From Anoplopoma fimbria (Eukaryota > Chordata > Actinopteri > Perciformes > Anoplopomatidae), in contig NC_072462.1 of assembly GCF_027596085.1 (NCBI RefSeq), positions 17,088,921 through 17,152,920 on the forward strand: a DNA stretch of 64,000 nucleotides. The letters are read 5' to 3'. The notes beneath the pieces were generated by a model that saw only the letters and a program-made list of their open reading frames with translations, made no database searches and was not told where the DNA came from. A program made the position numbers and the translations under genes. Positions 41,701-62,739 of this stretch are shown here, one piece after another. Positions within the stretch are counted from its first letter, which is position 1, and the number at the start of each line of letters is the position of its first letter.

Positions 41701-43867
41701 TATAGTACAAACACTGAACAAGCTATAGACAAACGTGTTATAATGATCTAGCCTTATCTTGTACCAGAATTAGGGAGTTATCTGACACGTCACTTGCACA
41801 GATGATGCACTCACTGGAACTTAATTTTTACCAACATTTTCTTTCCTACCCTTAAATAGCGTTAAATTTCAAACTAGTATACTTGGCAAGGGAAAACTGG
41901 CATCTGCATCTCGATCCAACTTCCGCCAAAAGCCAATGGAATAGAATGGAAAGCTTATTAGTGGGACAACTTGCAAGATATTGTAAACTGTGTAAACTTA
42001 ACAACTGTAACCCCAAGAAGAACACCTGTCCAAAAGCAGTATTTGCAACCTCAGGGCTAATTTTCTAACCACATGTCCATCACAGAGGAGAAAAATACAA
42101 AAATTCTTGCTGTAAACCTCTTTCGACCAAGGTTTCAAATGGACCCTCAAACTCTTCACCCTCTAGCTGGCTGAACTTTGAAGCAGGCTAGAGGGTGAAG
42201 CACTCGCTGACCATATCTTTTGCAGATGACACCACTGTGGCAGCCTTATCATTAGGTTTCTAATATATTTACTGTTGCCTAGATTTCTGATTTATTAACT
42301 CTTTTGTTCTGAATCTCTAGAAGAAAAAAACACACCATGTGAAAAATCTTCTTGAAAGACTGTTTCAGACATTGTGTCTATGTATAGCAGGAGTATTTGA
42401 GCCAAAAAGATTGAACAGCCTGGGTGAGTTACCTGAAGAAGTTGAGAGCACACTCGTTGACTTTCCTCCCTTCTTCTATACACTTTCTGGGGTCCTTCTC
42501 CTCCCAGCGGCAGAGCATGAACTCCTTGTTGGATTTGTCACACTGGGAGCCATAATGGTGGGCAGCGGCCTTCAGCACTGCAGAAGACACATTGATCTGG
42601 ACCAAAACAGATAATAATGACCAAATAGTAGATACACAAGCCTTTTTTTTTTTTCTCTGTGAGACAGGATTATTGCTGTGTATCCTGGCATGTGTTGATA
42701 TTGGTGACCCCATTAAAAGAGCTGAAAGAATATGTTTTATTTGAATATTGGGGGGTCAATATAATGTTCATCCAGTTCAGAGACACAATCAGTGCAGGTG
42801 TAGCCTAACTGCGAGCAGCTTAACGGTTAGGCTAGCTTTAATAGTAAAAAGTGCACCTTTAAAAACTTGCATAGAGCAAGCTTTGTTATATTTATTGATT
42901 TAACTTGTGTATTTATAAAACAACAACAATGAAAAATAGATTGGCAGCTATGAGGTCTGAGATAGCGTTATCTCCTGGAGAACAACCATTAATTATTCTA
43001 TCAGCATCTCTTTTAATTATCTAATAACTACAGTTATTATCTAATAACTACAGGAGGGGTGCAAGGTGCATGGATTGTGTTGACCTGATGGTAATTTGAT
43101 GAATGGAAACGTTTTACAAAATGTATACTGTACTTAAGCAAGTTATAATCTCACACAATGTAATTAATATTGAGAATGTCTGAATACAATTAATATTTCA
43201 TAAAATCTTACTATTTTTATATGGAAAAAGTAAAACAATTTATGATGTCCTTGGCAATACAACAGCACTTCAAATATACAATAGCGAGGTGCATAGGTAC
43301 GTAGATAATAGGAGGTAAAGGCATCATATCTACAGTGCACTTCTAATTATATTCAATTTAAAAGACAGTTTATTATACCATTGATGTTGTTACATTAGTG
43401 TTGGAGAGACAACAAGGTGCTGCCAGCTAACACCTGACTTCCAAGGACAAGTTTAATGTTTCAATCAACACTGCTGCTGACAAAAGCCGGACAGAGGGAA
43501 CAAATATGAAGTTACATTCACCATAAAAAAAATGTAAGAGGTAAAGAGGGCTTTAAAGAGCAGGAAAAAAACATTCACCAGTTTAAGTCGCATTCAGAAA
43601 AAAATGCTGGTGGACATATCATTCAATTTAGATTATTCATCTAACTTTTAGCATTGCAAATGCACGTAACACCAGTGGCAAAAGTTATGAACTACTGAGC
43701 ATGTTTTTGAACCATACAGCAGCTAGCGTTAGCAAGCGGCTAGGTAGCTAGCATGTTCTGCCTTACTGTGATTATTTCCAGTCAAGCTTTAAAAATAAAA
43801 AACACCCGCTGCTCACCTCATCCACGTTCAGCTCCTGCAGCGGAGGAACGTCCAGCTTCGTGGGCAT
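38797..43867 (-). CDS. ndufa8: NADH:ubiquinone oxidoreductase subunit A8 (complete, 4 exons)
   Basis: Accessory subunit of mitochondrial complex I. It is known from the family to sit on the intermembrane-space side and to be imported through the disulfide relay. Coding exons (minus strand): 43817-43867, 42433-42596, 40138-40303, 38797-38934. All have GT-AG borders and consistent phases, giving 519 nt and 172 aa, the length I recall for the human protein. Four CX9C pairs form two twin-CX9C (CHCH) units: C36/C46, C56/C66, C78/C88 and C100/C110. Conserved stretches include [47 protein letters not shown] and RPLPENPY-like [13 protein letters not shown]. The start [17 protein letters not shown] matches the family N-terminus. 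The gene is head-to-head with morn5, 510 nt between start codons. Intron 1 to intron 3 contain AT-rich DNA, a possible LINE remnant and a 14-bp hairpin. Confidence 0.97.
42154..42200. repeat. Perfect 14-bp inverted repeat in ndufa8 intron 2
   Basis: CTTCACCCTCTAGC (42154-42167) pairs exactly with 42187-42200 across a 19-nt loop. It abuts a possible LINE fragment. Confidence 0.8.
42195..42265 (+). mobile_element. Possible LINE reverse-transcriptase active-site remnant
   Basis: One plus-strand frame reads [17 protein letters not shown], which resembles the FADDTTVV catalytic box of L2/Rex-type LINE reverse transcriptases. Stops lie closely on both sides. It is too short to name the clade and could be chance. 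Confidence 0.35.
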
Positions 43868-44095
43868 GGCTGTGTGTCTGCACAATAAAACAAACGCAGA
43901 AGATCAAATGAAAATCATTCAAGGTCCTCGTCTGGCTCCAGGACGAGCGACGAGGCCGCAAGGAAGGTCAGTTTGGTTTACTGGAGCTGTCAGCTCTGAG
44001 GCGCGCTCTGATGACGCAATCGAGAGCGTCACCAGCGCCGGAGCCGCTTGTGCACGCGCAAATACCTCCATGAATAAAGGAGCTGTGAAAGTTTG

Positions 44096-44116
44096 ATATA
44101 TATATATATATATATA
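44096..44116. repeat. Short (TA)n tract
   Basis: About ten TA units between the ndufa8 and morn5 promoters, followed by a T run. Confidence 0.9.
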
Positions 44117-44248
44117 TTTTTTTAGTTGTGTTCTCTCTTTTGTTTCACATTGAAATTGTGAAAAATGATAAACTGTGAAAAAAACTATTAATTTATCGTC
44201 ACGCTGACAGGTTGAAGCCGTAGCCTCGCTTTGGGGCTCTGTTGCCAC

Positions 44249-44262
44249 GTTGCCATGGTGAC
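44249..44262. promoter_or_regulatory. RFX X-box-like site upstream of morn5
   Basis: GTTGCCATGGTGAC matches the bipartite RFX consensus (GTNRCC, 0-3 nt, RGYAAC) except for one base in the right half. A further half site GTTGCC starts at 44241. It lies 116 nt before the morn5 start codon. RFX factors are known to drive ciliary genes, which suits morn5. Binding is inferred. Confidence 0.55.
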
Positions 44263-44377
44263 GAGACACTCACCATCGCCATTGTACTGTATTGCCCACT
44301 TGATAAAAAGAAACAATAGTTTTTTGTGCTTGTTTGTTTATTTTGAGAAGACAGTGTGCTTGCAAGTTAATGTAGAA

Positions 44378-53657
<9,280 letters not shown>

Positions 53658-53748
53658 GGCCTCCATGAAAAGCCTATTAAAACTACAGGAAGTGTCCTAA
53701 TTGTTTTTGTTTTGTTTAACATGTCTTTGTTTAAGATATATAATTAAA

Positions 53749-55094
53749 GAAACAAAAGATTTATACTGTATTTTTCTATGTTGTGATTATTTACCTTTTT
53801 TCAAAAATCCTCCTTGTATATATTTTAGGAGTTGTTCCTGTCAGTGCATTCATCTTCATTTCCAAACTGTGTGTGTGTGTGTGTGTGTGTGTTAGTTTTA
53901 GACTGGTTTCAATAGACGTATGTATGTGTACAAGTGACACCGTTAGTGTGGCTGCTTTCCCTATTATTGGAGGTGGGCGTGCCACAGGGGTCATCAGCAG
54001 AGTGGAAACACCTGAGCTCATCAGCAACACTGGCAACACATGGACCCTGTGTGTCAGTTCACTCTTTCAGAAACCCTCTTTGAGCTCAGTCGGGCCCCTC
54101 TCCCCTCTCCCCCTCTCACCCATTTGGTTTTTGGTTGACATTATGGTTTGTTTCTACACCATTCAACATTGCATACACACTTTCCACTCATGTACTCACC
54201 TACGCTGCTGAAATTACTGACACCGCAGGCCACGGTTAGTTTAAGCTTTCCTCTAATGTTGCCTTTAAGTTAATAAATAATTTATTAATTTGCTTAATTG
54301 TGTGCATCTACCTCTGTTGTCATGCCCGTGCGGCCCGATTTGTGACGAACAAGCAGCACAGTATATGCCTAGTTTCTAAACTGATCATTTTAAATGTGTT
54401 ATATGTTGTCTTCAGTTTGTGCAAACATACTATATTATATTAATTCCATCTGATGTTATCAGCAGGTCTATTAATAATAATTTAGGACTAAATATCATTT
54501 TCCGCAGGGTCAAAAGTCTAATATAAATTGTTCAAAAATAGTTGTTTTGATCCCAAGAAGCTTTTTTGACTAAATCTATTGCACATTCAAATCCTTACTA
54601 TGGGTGTTTCTGCATGCAAATATATAAATAATATACTATATATTATAATAGATGTATAACATTTATAGTCTACTCATCAGTATATAAGATTATAGAAATT
54701 TAGGCTTCATGCCATAGTAGGTCATCAATGAATAGTTGAATTGTCAATGTCATATTTTGATACTAAATGTAATGTTGGAGATTAGCAGTATGTGACCATT
54801 GTCTCCAAAAAACATATTAGGATATATAAAGGATTGTCTTATTACAAATGATATCTGTTGCTAATGAGCAGGCAACGTTAACAGGCCACAGTTCTGCTGT
54901 GTGACGGTCATGTTCTCCCTTTGATGTTTAATCACCATAGAGGATATAAGTAGCAGAGGATATAAATACAATGAATACGACATAAAAAAATGTAAAGGCA
55001 GTAATTATTTGGAGAAATGGAACCTTCCCACAATGCACTCTTTCTGCTTCAAATACACACTCGTAAAAAAACTGCAACTCACAATCTCTCTCTC

Positions 55095-55167
<73 letters not shown>

Positions 55168-55260
55168 GATGAATATATCCATCCACAAAAATAAGAGGAA
55201 ACACATGTTCCCACAACCAAATAACTAAACATCATGCATAAGTACATAACACATAGAAAA
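53749..55260. other. Intergenic sequence between morn5 and lhx6
   Basis: The two genes are tail-to-tail here. Apart from GT/CA tracts (53869-53892, 55097-55164) the sequence is AT-rich, and no gene was recognised. The 3' end of lhx6 is not fixed; AATAAA on the minus strand occurs at 55410-55415 and near 55276. Confidence 0.5.
55097..55164 (+). repeat. (CA)n microsatellite, 68 bp
   Basis: An uninterrupted CA tract preceded by (TC)n, downstream of the likely lhx6 3' UTR. Confidence 0.97.
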
Positions 55261-55644
55261 TAAAATAACTTCATATTTATTCATTTTCATTGTGTGTCCA
55301 GTTGAGCCTTATTTAATCTTGATGCCAAATTTGGGAAAATAAAAGTAAATAATTGCTTCATTAATTTATCCTCACAAATGATTCAAAACCACAAAATATC
55401 ACATTCTATTTTATTGCATTTTAGTACACAAAACATTTATGATGCACAGTCTATCAAATAAACTTTTTTGTTGAATTTCATTTCATGTTTTTTAACAAAA
55501 CAAAACAATTTCAGAGGGAAAAAAAAGTGCTTTACAGGGATTTACCATCTCAATAAATACAAGGACATTGAGGTCTTGTTGGATCCTGTTCTTCACACAA
55601 TGGCCATGGCACTAAAATACAGATGCACGCTCTCCACCCCTGCC

Positions 55645-55647
<3 letters not shown>

Positions 55648-55723
<76 letters not shown>
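55648..55723 (+). repeat. (CA)n microsatellite, 76 bp
   Basis: A CA tract followed by three CACTCGA/CTCGACA-type units and a CACACACGCG stretch to about 55763. Possibly within the lhx6 3' UTR. Confidence 0.95.
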
Positions 55724-55725
<2 letters not shown>

Positions 55726-56981
55726 GACACTCGACACTCGCACACACGCGCACACACGCACACGTCTTACTATGTACAACCCCAGTCTGTTTCATATTGT
55801 CCATATTGTACCAAGACACCAACACTCCATTTCCCTCTTTGTGCGAGAGACACACAATCAGAGGCTGAACAAGCAACATTAGAAATTATAAATTAGTGAC
55901 AATACACTTGTTTGGAAATATGAAAATATGTAACTTGGAACAGATTTTGTAGTTTTACTAGTATTTTCATCTCAGACTTCCCTTTGTTTCTCTATCATGT
56001 AACATGATTGTTGTGGCCTTAAATCTGTCAGCTTTCTAATATTACAGCTATGATTTATAACACACATTTCCAGACATTGTACGTTGTGGTTTTCCTTTGT
56101 GATTACCAGTCAAGATACGGATTTTCAACCAATGGCAGTTTTAAAATGCTCGTAATTTGTTCCACATGATAAAATTAAATACAATCTCAATCTTTGAGAT
56201 GAATTACAGGCTGATATTTTTATGAGCTGATTCAATGCTGTAAAGTTGTAATTGAAATTGAAATGATAAGGCACACAATGTTTCAGTCATTAACAAAAAT
56301 CTAGTTCTACACCACATTTCAGTGAAAAGTGACCAAAAACGTAAGGAGGAAGTTTTTGTTTTTTGAGATGTCACACAGTCACTTTGTCATTCCTAAAGAA
56401 AATATTTCAACAGTCAACGTATTTCATTTACACTGATGTTTCCTTCATGGTTGCTTGAGAAAAAAGAGTGGGGAGTCTTACCTCTAATGTGGTCTACTCC
56501 GTGTGACGGCCCCTTGGGCCAATATGACAGTCCCCCTTTAAGTTTTCCCCTCTTTGTTTATCTTCAGTATTCTGACAGCGCTCAAGAGGCTTCACTCCTG
56601 CTGCCTTGGTCAGTTTCTTCCCTTTAAAACGTCCTCTATCAAATTGAGGATGGATGGGTAGAGCAGGATGCTGTACATATGAAGCAAAATGGGTCCTTTG
56701 CGTGGTGTAAAATACAGTCAGTCATTTTGACAGAGTGGCTGCAGGTGGGATATTCCTGTCCTCAGGAAGAAAAATAACATAAAGACGGATGTATCTTAGT
56801 TTTTCCTCGTTCTTCCTTTCGTCTTTCTGTTTCCGAGTGGGCAGGGCTCCTGTAAGATGTGTCTTTTTCTCCAATCTGAGTCCTGCGTGACCTCCGGGTC
56901 AGGTTTGCAGACTTCAGTAGTGGAGTTCAAGGGTGAAGATCCGGATGGTTTCGGGGTCATAAGGGTCATAGTGGTGGAGCG

Positions 56982-58610
56982 CTAGCGGCTGAGGGGGAGC
57001 TGGGGCAGCGACATGGCCTGGTGAGGGTGACTCTGAGAGGTCAGCATGGAGAACGGATGACCTGGAGAGCACACAAAAAAAAAATGAAATAGTGAAATAA
57101 AGAATATACTGCTTTAAAAGTACCTACAAGTACTAACAAAAGCTAGTAGGTTTTATTTGCCTACATACTGCACAAACTACAACTCACTGTCGATATACCC
57201 GTGGAGGGCCACCATGCGCGCCCGCTCAGGACTTCCGAAGGGGGAGTAATGCAGCTCGTCGGGCAGGGAGGAGGGTATCCTGGACTGGGGATGACCTGGG
57301 GGAGCCCCACCGTGCTGGGGCGTGTGCTTTTTGTGTCTTGCTCTGCAGTTTTGAAACCACACCTATGAAGACGCAATGTAACCAGACATCATGTAGCTAT
57401 ATTCTTAAAAACAATATTCTGATTTATTTCAAAAGTTAAAAAAAATGAAGAATCATAAATTACAGACATTTATAATTTGCATACATAAACATTTTACTAT
57501 AATCTATTAGCAGTAATCATAATCTTACATTTTCTTATTTTATTAATTGTATGGCTGGATCATGTTTAAGGTGTATGTTGCTACATTATGCTATTTCAAT
57601 ACATACAGCAACAACCGTGCCATAACATAATTAAATTCATTAGTAACAGAGGAAAGTGGATATCTCTGTACTGACCTGTATTACTCTCCTGCTGAGGCCC
57701 GTCATGTCGGCTAGTTTCTGTAGCGTCTGGGCATCTGGATTGTTATCTTGGGCAAACTGAGCTTGCATGATCTGCATATTGAGGTAAAACATTAGCATGC
57801 ATTTTAAACACTGCTGAAATTCAATCATTACAAAGATCATTACACATTGGATTTAGAGTTAATGTGCAATTGAGTGTGCAAAATAAGCTTCAAATTGAAT
57901 TAAAAACACACTGATTTTTGAGGCTAAGATTGGTTGCGATGTGTGTGTGTGTCTCACCTGTAGCTGTTCTGCGGTGAAGGATGTCCGCGCCCTTTTGGCT
58001 GGTTTGGGCTGACTGTCTTGTTCTGTTGGAACTGCTCCTTCTAATGTGATACCATTGCCTAAAAAAAAAAACCCACAACGGCAGACATGTGAGACGACAG
58101 ACAGATACGTTTAATAAGAACTTGGAATGACCAAGATAGGCCGAGGAGATGTATGTGAACCACAGATGTTGGACATCATATCGTAAAAGGGATCTATTGA
58201 GCTATGACCACTAAGAAATCCGAGAGAAGCAGGCCAATCATATTAAATGATATAAGAAATAAGAAATTGTCCAAAGCTGATTATGCAGTCTTCCTCTGCT
58301 TGTAAATTCAGATAACCTCAGTTTGGGAGGACTCTTTAGCAAACTTCTGAACAGCCACAGAGAACCATTTGCCTGAGGCCGCTACTCACCACTCTCAGCC
58401 GCTCGTTTGAGGTTCTCCACCATGGTGTCGTAGTGGATCCTACACAGGACCTTATCCTCCACCAAGCCAAACTCCTCTCCCGTGGACAACTGCCTCTTAC
58501 ACGAGTAGCACGCAAAACATGCCAAGTGGTATGCGTTCCCCCTTGCACGGCGCACCCAGTCGCTGGCGAATATCTGCCGGCCACAGCGGGCACACTTAGT
58601 ACCAAACCTA
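56982..58610 (-). CDS. lhx6: LIM/homeobox protein Lhx6, last five coding exons (5' part outside the window)
   Basis: LIM-homeodomain transcription factor. From family knowledge it specifies ventral forebrain (MGE-derived) interneurons and acts in craniofacial development. Exons (minus strand): 58390-58610, 57958-58058, 57676-57771, 57188-57362, 56982-57061. Phases agree, giving 673 nt. The first visible exon encodes the second LIM domain ([45 protein letters not shown]). The next three encode the homeodomain ([39 protein letters not shown]). The last gives HPFSMLTSQ...[10 protein letters not shown], matching the short C-terminal isoform of human LHX6 from memory. Lhx8 is the nearest alternative, but the [12 protein letters not shown] and PQLPLSR ends, and the morn5/ndufa8 neighbours, favour lhx6. 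The acceptor of the first listed exon could be 58610 or a few bases lower. No first-LIM exon was seen up to 64000. Confidence 0.95.
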
Positions 58611-60169
58611 CTGTGAGGGAGAGAAAAAAGAGAACAGAGGCAGAGGAGGAGAAACAGAATGAGAAATTAGTGGTTCATTGATGGAGTAAAAGCAACATAT
58701 CGGTAGAGAAAATTGCTGTGGTAGATCATCTTTTAAATCTAATCCCAAGGCCATTCCAGGATTGGACACACTTATTAAATATAATCAAATAACCATGCAA
58801 AAACGTCCTTTTCTTTGCGAATATTTTGAGAGAGCAGAAATTGAGAATATGTGTTTTTATACTTGAAGTTTTGGCAGAGCTCAAAGGGTTTAAGGAAGAA
58901 ACCTTGGAGGAGGATGTGGCCTTCAGAAAAGACTCCTGACTGCGGCTGCAAGCTGAGCCTTGAATGCAAACAAACCAACACCTGCAATTTCCTGGTTGAT
59001 GCATGAAGGCCCTGACATGTACACATGCGCGCACACACACACACACACCGGGGAACAAAGCAACACACATGTAAACCAGGGTGGTTTTACACACAGTGGA
59101 AGATGAAGAGAGACTTGGATGACATCACTCTAGATCGCCCCGCTGTAACTGATAGCAACAGTGAGGTCAGAAGGCATATAAACCATAACCACCTGACTTA
59201 CTGTTCTGAACGGTGGGTGGATGAAAGATAAATGGACAAAAAGCTATGAAAAGAGAGAGGCTGTATGCAGGGAACGGGTTAGTGAACAGTCATTTGTTAA
59301 ATCAGCAAATGCTTTAAGACAATTCCTAAATTAGCTCTAGATGAACATGCTCTTTTCATTTGAGGTATTTAAATATGTATAAATGTGGACAGAATGAGAC
59401 TAATGCAAGGGTGAAAGACGATTAGGACAAAGCCAAAATAAACACTATTATAAATTTAAATACACCAACATCTATAACCTTTATACATAAGTGTGCATTT
59501 GTCCCTCTCACAGTTTATTTTGACTTCGCTACCCTGTCTGTGGCCTGATTCCCATTTAATCTCACTGAAGATATAAATCTTTTTAAATGGTTCACAAAGA
59601 TATAGTTCATTTTTTATTTTATTTTTTTTAAAGGCTAAATAGTTCCCTAAAACAGCTGGGCACTGTATTTTTTAGAAAACATTGCCCAAACAGTAGTGAA
59701 CAATGCATTTGATGGGGACTATTTTCATCCGCGGATTAATACACATTTGGTATTTAAGCGAGTATTCACAGCAGCAAGACTATGTAGAACTGTCTCTAAA
59801 TAAACGGTAGTGCCCATGTTCATTGTGTCATGTGACCCATTAATGTGTTCATAATAGTTTTAGTACAACAATGTAGGTCTGTGGCAGAGAGGAATAAGAC
59901 ACATCAGGCTTTGGATACAGTTAGTTTGCTTCTTTTAATAGGATTGGTTGAAAATACAAAAAATATGGAATATCACTAGCTTTCTCATTTAACTGAGATT
60001 GGGTTCACTGAGCATCTGGCACTAATAAGTATCCAGAATTCCACGCTAATACAACTGAAATATTTTATAAATGTCCTGTTTTACACCACAATAAAAAGAC
60101 ATTAAGCTCTTTTTTTTAAGAGCACATTGTGGGTTTAATGGGTATAAAACGCTTTACATTTGAGATGTC

Positions 60170-60330
60170 ACGGTTAGGTTAAGAGCCATTGTCAGGGTCA
60201 GCAGCTGCCAATTCTGGTGAAGGAGGCAGGATTTGTAAGCAGCCTGCGAGAAAGCGCCGCCACAGGGGTAAAACTGGGGGCAGGAAGCATAAAGGCGAAA
60301 TGTTTTTTAGCTCAAATTAGAAACATTTCC
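60170..60330. promoter_or_regulatory. Candidate intronic regulatory block in lhx6 (low confidence)
   Basis: A GC-balanced, non-repetitive segment with 'gcagctgccaattctgg' and 'gaaagcgccgccacag', followed by 'ctcaaattagaaac'. No coding frame. Position within the lhx6 intron and composition are the only arguments. Confidence 0.25.
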
Positions 60331-61122
60331 ATATTGATGGGATTGTTTTTTTTAAAACATGCACTGACACAGATATTAAGAGCTGATGGCTGACTCGACA
60401 TTTTCACATCCCTGCCTTATTTCAGCAGAGCAGAACATAAAGAGCCGAGAAAAAGAGCAAAGCATCACAGTTCACTATCGCATCGATAGTTGAAAGGTAC
60501 GGCGGAGGCAAGAACTGGTGAGGGCATTATGAAAAGAATAGACATGGAGAGAGGAAGTAAGTGGCTGAGGGAAATAGCAAAGTAGACAGCGTCGATGGCA
60601 GAGAGAGAGAGAGAGCAGGGGGACGGAGAGCACGAGGGTTGCCAAGTGGGGTTTGGCAGTGAATCAGTGCACTCAAGTCCACTCTATCTGGGATGAAAGC
60701 ATACTATAGCCCTGACATCTCACAAACTCGTACCCCTCCTCATGTATACGAGCTTGTCGGCCAGAAGTTACACTGTTCAACTTGTATTATGGTAGAGAAT
60801 ATTTATAGGTAATCATTTAATGCCTACTGTTTGAGGATCCACCTCTCATCTGTCTGCCTTCCTAGTTTTTATTATCACTGTCAGGTAACGTGACAATGTC
60901 CAATTTAAAAAAAAACAGCATCTGCAGCACCAGACCTGGCGTTCCTCATAACAAACAAATTCAATTCAGCATTAGACCCGTGAGACCACGAGTCTTTGTG
61001 GTGACCTTGAAATAAAAATAGCTGGCGTAGCACTTGCAGAACGCTTAAGTTGTCACAACTTTACCAACAAACCTCTTACAACCCAATAAAACCATTCCGG
61101 AGACGAATAGATGGCTTACTGT

Positions 61123-61124
<2 letters not shown>

Positions 61125-61217
<93 letters not shown>
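61125..61217 (+). repeat. (GT)n microsatellite, 93 bp
   Basis: An uninterrupted GT tract in the lhx6 intron. Confidence 0.97.
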
Positions 61218-61218
<1 letters not shown>

Positions 61219-62106
61219 AAATTGTTATGGAGAATTCCAGGCTGTTTCTACAGTAAAAGAGGAAAACATTGTGGAACATTGTGGCTAATATGGCATGACA
61301 GCTTGTCAGTTTCATGCTCCGAGACAGATCCCAGAAAAGCTGCAAATCATCCAATGTTTTAACCCCCTCCTCCTCCTCCTCCTCTATCTTCATCTCCTCG
61401 GACCCCCTCCCTCCCCCTACCCCGTCTTTTTTTTTTTTTTTTTTGTATCTCGTTTTGTCTTTGTACCAAAAACCTGGTGTTTATTTTGGAGCGATGTCAA
61501 TCCTCATGGCCTCTTTGCATCACTCGCAAAAGGGAAAATCCTACACCACATAACTCCCTTTACCACCAGACCTCTCCTATTTGCTCCCCTTCCTTCATCT
61601 AATCTTTACCTCTTTTTTTTAACAGTAATTCACCTGCTGCTGAAAGAGTGGCTTGAGGAAGTACACGTTTTTGGGATTATTTCTGATGTGCTATGAGAAT
61701 ACTATAATCTACATTAGATTTGTCCTGAGAGTTATTGCGGTTTTAGGACGCGAGGTTCCTGTTAGGATTCTTTGTATGGGAATATAAGATGAGGATGTGA
61801 TCTAAATACTTAACACAAAACATCTTTTGACAGATTTAAGATATTAACAAGCTTTACTACATTAACCCTGCACAAGAGAAACTTTAACATTTTCATTATC
61901 TGTTATTTGACACTGCATTAACTGTAAACACAGGTAGTTTTCTTTGTAATTTTCTTTAGAGAATTAGTATTATATTTCATTATTTATTTTCTTTGTTTAA
62001 ATGTGAAGCATTTCTCAAATCAACCACTCTGTACGGTTAATCGTCTGTGTTGCTATGGAGACATAATCAGCTAACCAAAGGTGGGTTGAAGAAAAGTTAT
62101 AATTAC

Positions 62107-62107
<1 letters not shown>

Positions 62108-62192
<85 letters not shown>
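62108..62192 (+). repeat. (CA)n microsatellite, 85 bp
   Basis: An uninterrupted CA tract, the first of three long arrays within 640 bp. Confidence 0.97.
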
Positions 62193-62193
<1 letters not shown>

Positions 62194-62366
62194 CACACAT
62201 AAAGAGACACGTACACATGCATACATGCACACATCTCACCCACAGAGTTCCCTACATACATGGACTCTGGTTACACTGTCAGTATCCCAGGGTGCCCCTG
62301 ATTAGTGCAGCAAAGCAACTTCCTGTGTGGCCTGCAGCTCACGGACGAGGATGATGTTTCTACGAA

Positions 62367-62408
62367 GGGAGGCGAGGGAGGGTTGCAGGGAGGCGAGGGG
62401 GTCAGGGG
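62367..62408 (+). other. G-quadruplex-prone tract
   Basis: GGG runs at 62367-62369, 62376-62378, 62380-62382 and 62388-62390 have loops of 6, 1 and 5 nt. Further G5 and G4 runs follow at 62397-62401 and 62405-62408. It lies between two opposed dinucleotide arrays. Confidence 0.65.
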
Positions 62409-62443
62409 AGGAGGCTGATAAAGAAATGGTTTGCGTGTGTGCA

Positions 62444-62450
<7 letters not shown>

Positions 62451-62535
<85 letters not shown>
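62451..62535 (+). repeat. (GT)n microsatellite, 85 bp
   Basis: A GT tract with an interrupted GT/GC lead-in from 62434. It is in inverted orientation to the CA tracts on both sides. Confidence 0.97.
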
Positions 62536-62537
<2 letters not shown>

Positions 62538-62638
62538 CAAGCCCCTGAGGCCTGACATGGGTTTGAGAGGCACAGCATGGGCTCTGTGCTGCGCCCCTAT
62601 CCCGACATACACACACCACTTTCCTCCCCCCCATTCCC

Positions 62639-62643
<5 letters not shown>

Positions 62644-62730
<87 letters not shown>

Positions 62731-62739
62731 CACACACAC
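62644..62739 (+). repeat. (CA)n microsatellite, 96 bp
   Basis: A CA tract with one CG interruption near 62723. It forms an inverted pair with 62451-62535. Confidence 0.97.

Larger units (their letters stand above)
43868..44377. promoter_or_regulatory. Shared divergent promoter region of ndufa8 and morn5
   Basis: 510 nt separate the two start codons. The ndufa8 side (43920-44070) is GC- and CpG-rich with no TATA box, as expected for a housekeeping promoter. A (TA)n tract sits at 44096-44116. The morn5 side holds an X-box-like site at 44249-44262. The divergent arrangement agrees with what I know of the human locus. Confidence 0.7.
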
